Source: Membranipora membranacea
Taxonomy: Eukaryota > Bryozoa > Gymnolaemata > Cheilostomatida > Membraniporidae
Length of the DNA stretch: 64,000 nt
Direction: 5' to 3'
Assembly (NCBI GenBank): GCA_914767715.1
Contig: OU612070.1
Coordinates: forward strand, 28,756,025 to 28,820,024
The notes under the pieces were generated by a model. The model was given only the letters and a program-made list of their open reading frames with translations, did no database searches and was not told the DNA's origin. The position numbers and the translations under genes were made by a program. This document shows, piece by piece, positions 57,813-64,000 of this stretch. Positions within the stretch are counted from its first letter, which is position 1. Each line of letters begins with the position of its first letter.

Positions 57813-60800
57813 GTAAGTTTTCATGTTCAGTCCAGTTCCTATTCCACCTAGAAATTGCTAAACCATTATATTGTGATCCCTGACTCATTTTTGTGTTGTT
57901 TATTTCGGTAATATTCCAACGCACTCAAAATTCCTAGCTCAGCTCCATTCATGAACCTGTCGAAAACGTATTTGTAATAAATAATAGGTCAGTCCAAGAG
58001 GGAGTTCATCGGTCAGTGGCAGAGGCAAATTTCCACAAAATTTATGATAAAAGGCCCTACAATATCAATTGTTAGCAATACATACAAAATACATTTTATT
58101 GTGTTGTCATTACACAATGTTCAAGTTTTCTACCTCCCACCATCTGGAATACTAGGTGGACAGAAAGGAGTCAAAAACCTGTCAATAAGTGTTACTAGCC
58201 CTTACAATTAATAAAAGTTTGACCGAGTTCCACCAGATCAATACCCGCTTTCATGTGTAATCAATCAGGGTTTCAGCAGTCAGTGTCAATATTCTAACAG
58301 AGGCTCAGCACCTGGTGTCAATGCAACTCAATCGAAGCAAACATATCATTTTTTTGGTTCTAATATTATGAATTATACATTTTAAATTGCATGGTGACTT
58401 CAAAGCAGTGAAAGTGCTTACCTTGGGGGGAAATAATAGCACTTGCAGCAAACCTTTGAAACCCTCGGTTAGACTAAAAACTCAAGCTGTGACATGAAAT
58501 ATTGCATAATATATCCTTGAAAAAAAAGTAAAATACATACTTTGCTTGCCTTAGAAATTATATGATTCGTGGAGGGTAGTACAGTTAGTTGAAACACAAA
58601 TGAACTTTAAATCATTGTTTATTCAAAACTCTCGATAGAACTCCTGCAATTAAAATAATTAAATGTAGCTGATTCCCAATGATATTATGAAGCGAATTGT
58701 GATTTCTACGGCTCAGTCAGTTGTTTCCACTGCCAACTGCTCTAATGGAAAAGGTTGTCGATGCTTAATTGATATAAGCAATTATTTTTAAGTTCTCTTA
58801 TAGATATGTTAAGAGCACTTTTGACGTACATTACATAAAACAGAGACTGTATTTTAACCACTGCATCGAAGAAACATGACCTTATACATACAGTCCAGCT
58901 TCCTGGATTGTACCTAACTTGCTTAGAATAGACATTTAATCAGCATAAGGCAATCATAGTCCAAGGTTAAAGCCTGAGGATCAGTATGTAATAAATGCTG
59001 GAAAGTTTCTTCGTATAACTTGGATACCTGCCAATATTAAAGGACTCAGGGAAATGCGGAATGCCAGTAAATTTCCAGCGGAATAAGACAGTAACTTCAG
59101 ATGAATAGAGTGACATCAGAGACTATAGATATTTATAGTCTCTGGTGACATGACAACATAGACTAGCACATATCATGTTTACATATAGATACAAGGACAA
59201 TCTAAACAGGAACCAAATGCTTAGAAAAATCCCATGCTAAGACACAATGCTGCCATTTTATGTCTTTGGTTATTGCTTATCTGTACACTTTTTTTTTCTA
59301 TTTTAGGCCATCTTTATACTCCTGCTGTTAGGATGGGTGTTTGTTCCTGTTTACATCACAGCTGGGGTAAGTGTGCTTCTCGTCCTATTGGCTAAGATCA
59401 AAGTGTCACTGCCAATGGCTGATTAGTGCCAGTTCAGTTTTGGCAGCTTGCTGCACACTCATGATTAGGAGGTCTCCTATGGCCTCACCTCTAGGATGCA
59501 TTCTAGTTTTCTAGGATGTATCACATTCTCAGTATGAGGATTTAGGGCACCTTGCTCCCCTCTTTAGAGGCAGCCCAATCTTCTGTTTCTTACTAAACAG
59601 CAAGTGTGCAACAGTTGACATCGCATGTCTAGACGAGCTTGTCACAACAGGCAAGCTCTAGGGTAGCGCTGCTGAAACCGCTACTTTATTTCAGAAACAG
59701 GCAACAATAATTCACTATTTTATGGCCTTCTATGCTACCCTGGAACATAAAAATCGCTGCCAAGATGGCATGCGGTGTTGTAGTGAAAGTGATTGGCAGC
59801 AAAGTTGTATGTATCAAAGATACTAAATACGTCATTGTATGTATTGTTATATGTTGGATGTAGATATAGATATATAAATATGATATATCTAAATACCAGA
59901 TATCCAAGAGATGATTCTACTTAGGAAGATAGGATGTCAATGGCCTATCAGTCAATGTCAGTGTGTGGCCTCATTAATTATGATAATTTGGACACATTTG
60001 TTGGTGATTTAAAGTCGTAGTTATGTAAAACATGGTTCACGATAATGAACCTGACCCTTGTCATGCAGCCACAAAAATAGGCTGCGTGACAAGGCTTGAT
60101 GAACAATCCATGATTTTTTTTAGCGAGATGACCCTCAGGTTTCTAAGGTACAAGAAAGTTTTAAACAGACTTGGCATCACTTTGAGTGACACACTGTACT
60201 TAATTTGAGGCCTACAATGTTTTTATGCAATTTCTACTGTACCATTAGCCCCAGTTTTAATCACTGCCTCTCCAGCACTAAAAAAAGCTCAGGCAAACTT
60301 TGAAATGATTAGTAATTAAACGATATCGTTTTTTCAATGCCCTGGATTATCATTTAAGTGAGCAAACATCCATGTTTACTGCTGAGGTATTATTTATAGT
60401 TTTATTTTATTTATCTGCAGGTCTTTACGATGCCTGAGTATTTGAAGAAGAGATTTGGCGGTGAGAGGATTAGAGTCTACTTGGCTGTTCTGGCTCTTCT
60501 CCTTTATGTCTTCACTAAAGTATCTGTAAGTTTCTCGCCATAGTATCACAGTATTAATCCCATTCACATGATAAATGATTATAGAGAATGTTGTTTCATG
60601 CACAATTTTGACATCTGCAAACGTTGACAGAGGTTGTCAGGTGCTATGACAGCCAAATTTCAGACAGTGCTAGAAATTCTGATATGCAGGTACCACCACG
60701 ATGCACAAAGTCACCACACCTACTGCACATCATTAACTGACAGTAGTTATAAAGGTTAGCATATATCAGAGCATGCCTTGATAGCGTGAGCCTAGCCACA

Positions 60801-63692
60801 GAGGTATGTGTTGCAAAAGTTTCTTAATAGTTTCTCCTATTATTGCATAATTATGAAGCTTTATTCTCTAAACTAAGTATTGATGGTCTGTTTTTTTTCA
60901 GGCGGATCTGTTTGCCGGCGCTGTGTTTATTGAGCAGAGTCTAGGATGGGATATATGGGGGTCAATCATCGCCCTCCTTGTACTCTCCATGATATTTACT
61001 GTTGGAGGTGAGGCTATAGTTTTTATTGAAGTTTTGAAGTTTGTTTATTGGCATTTCTTAAATATCCATCCTAATAAATAGGTTAATCGTATTGAAATGG
61101 AGTGAAAAGATGAGTTTATGTAATGCTTTACTTAAAGTATGTTTTCAATTTTCACCCACACATCTATTTAGATCGCTGGTAAGTTAGAGAATAGAAAGCC
61201 GTCTATCCAGAACCAGGGATCGCATCCCAATCCTTGTTATCTCAGATATGAACTGCAAACCGTTGGACCACGATGTCTGACTCCTTGATCATAATAAATG
61301 TATACTCTAAGAAAGATGCTATGGCTGTATCAATATTCAATTATTAATAATAGCTATCCTCCCCAATGAAAACTACATGGGTAAACCTCTCGGCGTTGCT
61401 ACTTAACAATCATTTATCACGTTGTTTTTGCAATCTGTTTGCGGAGGTAGACAGCTTATATTTTAGTGCTCGCCCTATATTTTTTAGGTGGACTGAGCGC
61501 TGTGATTTGGACAGATTTTGTTCAGGTTTTCATCATGATAATCGGAGCCTTCGTCCTCATGGGCATCAGTAAGTCAATCTTTATTTTAAGACTCTACCAC
61601 TCAAAGTTTGAGACACTTTGTGATCCTGTCTATAACTTCATGACTTTCACGAACTAAGTTTGAATATTTTTACCTGAGTTTGGAGTCACGTCACGGAAAC
61701 CGTACCAGTGTATTTGGTTTAGGTTAACACAGATTGAGCCCGGCCAAATGATAATGCATTGCATTTTGTCAAACATTGTATCTCCCAATCCCACGCAATG
61801 TGTAATTTTTCACACATATAAACCTGATAATATAATAGAAATAGATATATATTTACAGATATAATCTTATTTTATCTGGGAACTTTAGCTTAGAATTTAT
61901 GAAGAATGAGGGCGTATGCTGCCCAGCTGGAACCAGTTGTCAAATTACACAATAATATTTAGACCCTAGTTTCACACCAGCTCTATTCTATGTTGTTTGA
62001 CGGAAACTTTCCACTGCAGTCTTATAAAACATTGGGTTCCAGAGAAGTCAATGTCAAAAACCGGTAATAAGAAAAAAGCAGATTTAGGTAATCTTCGATT
62101 AAGAGGGATCGGTCTCTTATAAAACTACAAAATTTCTCGTTTAAGGTTTTGCTAAAGTTGGTGGTTATGCTGGCCTGGTTGACAAGTTTGTTGGACCAGC
62201 TGCTTGGCCTAACTTTACTGTTGAGTATGAGAATATGAAAGAACAAGGCATCAACACAACAGACTTTCAGGACCGATACGCTGGATGTGGTAAGTGCAAT
62301 GTATATTTTGTATTACCTTCTGATATGATGTGCGTCTGAAGCATCAAGTTAGTGTCTCTGAAAATATATTTTGATGGCTATCCCACAATGCAATTTTTTT
62401 TCTGAATTTCCAAGCATTTCATTTCCATGATATCATATAGGAGAATGAGATGATCTTATTGGGATTTCCAGGTTAAATTTGCATTTTGGGGTCTTTGTTG
62501 ACACTCTCTTTTTGATTTGATCAAATTTTGCAAAGGCATTGCATAGTTTTCCATTTTGATACATCACAAGATTGTAATTTTGAAAACTGTCCAGTATTGA
62601 TGAGAATATTTTGTACGACTGTAGGTAAGACACCTGAGAATTCGTTTCACTTAATGAGACCAGCTGATGATGGTAATCTCCCCTGGACTGGAGTTATCTT
62701 TGGTCTCACCATCTCTAGTATCTGGTACTGGTGCTCAGATCAGGTCGGTTTTAGAGCATATATTTGATCATTTGTATCAGCTGTGAGGCCACTCTTGTCT
62801 ATTGGGAGGGAGAATTGTCTGATTCACGACCTTGGGGATTCAAGTAATAAGTAGCATAATTAGACTGGTCACATTTAAATATAGTTTAAATTCAGCGTTA
62901 TTGTGTGCAATATTCCATGGAGGAGATATTCCAAAATTATCCTCAATCGGTTTGAAGATGCCAACAAAGTATGATCTTAAAGTTCACTGAAAGCTTCTCC
63001 TCAGTGAAAACTTGTTCGACTAAAACCAAAATATGTGGAATACTGATTGCACGTAGTAATATTATCTCTTGACATGACATAGTATCTAACTGTCAGCCGC
63101 TGCTCTCTCTCCCACATAGGTGATTGTCCAGAGAGCACTTGCAGCTAAGAACATGACTCATGTCAAAGCAGGGACAATCCTCGCAGGTGTTCTCAAAATC
63201 CTTCCTCTTTTCCTAATGGTCTTCCCAGGAATGATCTCAAGGATTCTGTTTCCAGGTAAGTTTTGAGCAAAGTATTACCAGAAAAAAATATCAGAGGTTT
63301 CGGGGTTATGATAATGATATCACCTTTATAGTAATGCAAATATTGAGAGTGTGAAGAGTGACAACATGTGAGTGAAAAAGTCACAGTCAAATATTTGGAA
63401 ATATCACTTGAAAATCTGTCTTCCCTTGGTTTCTCAATAAGATATTCATACTATCCAACTCAAACCAAACTCATCGGGAGTTATTTCCCACGACAAAACA
63501 GAAGACAAATCCAAACTCTTATTATATATATATTTTATTTAGCTGATGTACTGAAGGTTACTGTTGTTTTTATAGAGCTGGTGGGATGTGCCACACCAGA
63601 TGATTGTGTAGCTGCTTGTGGTAACAAAGCTGGTTGTACCAACATAGCTTATCCTCTCCTAGTAGTCCAGCTCATGCCAAATGGCGCCAGAG
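55690..63692 (+). CDS. SGLT-family (SLC5) sodium-solute cotransporter, 3' part beyond the window
   Basis: Eleven exons join in phase: 55690-55791, 56079-56147, 57708-57812, 59307-59366, 60421-60525, 60902-61007, 61488-61568, 62146-62289, 62625-62743, 63120-63255 and 63576-63692. They give about 381 residues of a protein usually 600-700 long; the last donor (G|gtcagt) leads into an intron that leaves the window. Family marks: [73 protein letters not shown] and LMPNGAR. Residues matching human SGLT1 sugar and Na+ site positions are present (Asn66, His71, Glu90, Tyr292, Trp293, Lys323). Na+-coupled uptake of a sugar or polyol at the plasma membrane is likely; the exact substrate is not readable. 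Confidence 0.92.
59112..59146. repeat. Intronic hairpin
   Basis: CATCAGAGACTATA pairs with TATAGTCTCTGGTG around gatatt, arms about 14-17 bases with one or two mismatches, in the third SGLT intron. Confidence 0.7.
59307..61568 (+). CDS. SGLT exons 4-7: TM2-TM5
   Basis: Exons 59307-59366 ([20 protein letters not shown]), 60421-60525 ([20 protein letters not shown], then a TM), 60902-61007 ([20 protein letters not shown], then a TM ending FTVG) and 61488-61568 ([20 protein letters not shown]). Residue-by-residue they follow the vertebrate SGLT order without gaps. Phases 0, 0, 1, 1. Confidence 0.9.
60033..60112. repeat. Intronic miRNA-precursor-like hairpin
   Basis: CCTTGTCATGCAGCC at 60056-60070 pairs with GGCTGCGTGACAAGG at 60080-60094 (one G-U) around a 9-base loop. 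Outer sequences (catggttc on the left, caatccatg on the right) extend the fold with bulges. Located in the fourth SGLT intron. Confidence 0.7.
61193..61291 (-). mobile_element. Diverged tRNA-derived SINE fragment
   Basis: On the minus strand it reads AGTCAGACATCGTGGTCCAA with A-box-like TGGTCCAACGG and, about 40 bases on, a degenerate B box GATGCGATCCC. It lies in an SGLT intron. It is unlike the SINE pair in the GPCR introns, so probably a second family. Confidence 0.45.
62146..63692 (+). CDS. SGLT exons 8-11: TM6-TM8 region and Cys loop
   Basis: Exon 62146-62289 ([20 protein letters not shown], extracellular loop with sequons NFT and NTT), 62625-62743 ([20 protein letters not shown] to WYWCSDQ), 63120-63255 ([20 protein letters not shown] to MISRILFP) and 63576-63692 ([20 protein letters not shown] to LMPNGAR). 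In the last exon four Cys keep the spacing 6-4-6 found in vertebrate SGLTs. An earlier acceptor at about 63541 would add residues that break the alignment, so 63576 is preferred. Confidence 0.9.
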
Positions 63693-64000
63693 GTCAGTAC
63701 GTGTATTATTATTAGCAGGGTTTAAGTTCATTTCATATCCTAGATATACACCAGGTTAACGGCATTAAAGTAAAACATTTACTATTATACCTCATTTTGA
63801 AATTTCCTAGGTGGTTAATATACAGAACCAACTCACACTGTCACTTAATCAACTATAATATATGATTGGAGACACAATATTCTACATATTTATCGTAATA
63901 ATATATAAATGATAGCTGGTGGTGGACTGGTTGTCCATCAAGTTTAGACAGGAGACTCAATCTCCCATTTCAAAAATATTATTAAACACTTCTATGACCT
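63693..64000 (+). other. SGLT intron reaching the window edge
   Basis: AT-rich intronic sequence after the gtcagt donor of the exon ending at 63692. No further exon is visible. Confidence 0.7.

Noticed and set aside
63532-63575. Upstream extension of the SGLT exon from an acceptor near 63541
   Set aside because: It would insert about 12 residues that break an otherwise gap-free match to the SGLT family; the acceptor at 63575 gives perfect continuity.
1-64000. CRISPR arrays, bacterial operons or phage genes
   Set aside because: Spliced animal genes throughout; the tandem repeats lack unique spacers of constant length.

Overview
The window is animal nuclear DNA. Its genes are split into many short exons with GT-AG introns, and the recognisable products are animal types: a rhodopsin-class neuropeptide-like GPCR and an SLC5/SGLT sodium-solute cotransporter. 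It is AT-rich and carries tRNA-derived SINEs and small foldback (MITE-like) elements in introns. A marine or other invertebrate is likely, but the sequence does not let me name a phylum. All exon models were made by eye from splice signals, reading phase and protein continuity; there is no transcript evidence.

Layout. 1-3.7 kb: no gene recognised; SINE-like and hairpin repeats. 3.7-9.25 kb, minus strand: a two-exon gene for a small single-pass membrane protein with a signal peptide, a Thr-rich stalk, one TM segment and a C-terminal PDZ-ligand-like ETSV. 10.3-40.1 kb, plus strand: one large gene of at least 40 exons (about 1,971 visible residues, 5' end not found) for a coiled-coil, Ser/Pro-rich protein I do not recognise; it has many frame-neutral micro-exons. 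43.6-53.7 kb, plus strand: a nine-exon GPCR (about 544 aa) of FMRFamide-receptor-like type. Two of its exons (TM4 and helix 8) come from short exons hidden in introns. It lacks the DRY aspartate and tyrosine, the TM3-ECL2 disulfide cysteines and the CWxP tryptophan. 55.7 kb to the window end, plus strand: the first 11 coding exons of an SGLT-family transporter, cut by the window edge.

The genes do not form an obvious pathway. The repeat content of the GPCR introns is the most striking non-coding feature: two SINE copies in opposite orientation, two copies of one foldback element, one or two copies of another, and a long hairpin, all inside one predicted pre-mRNA.
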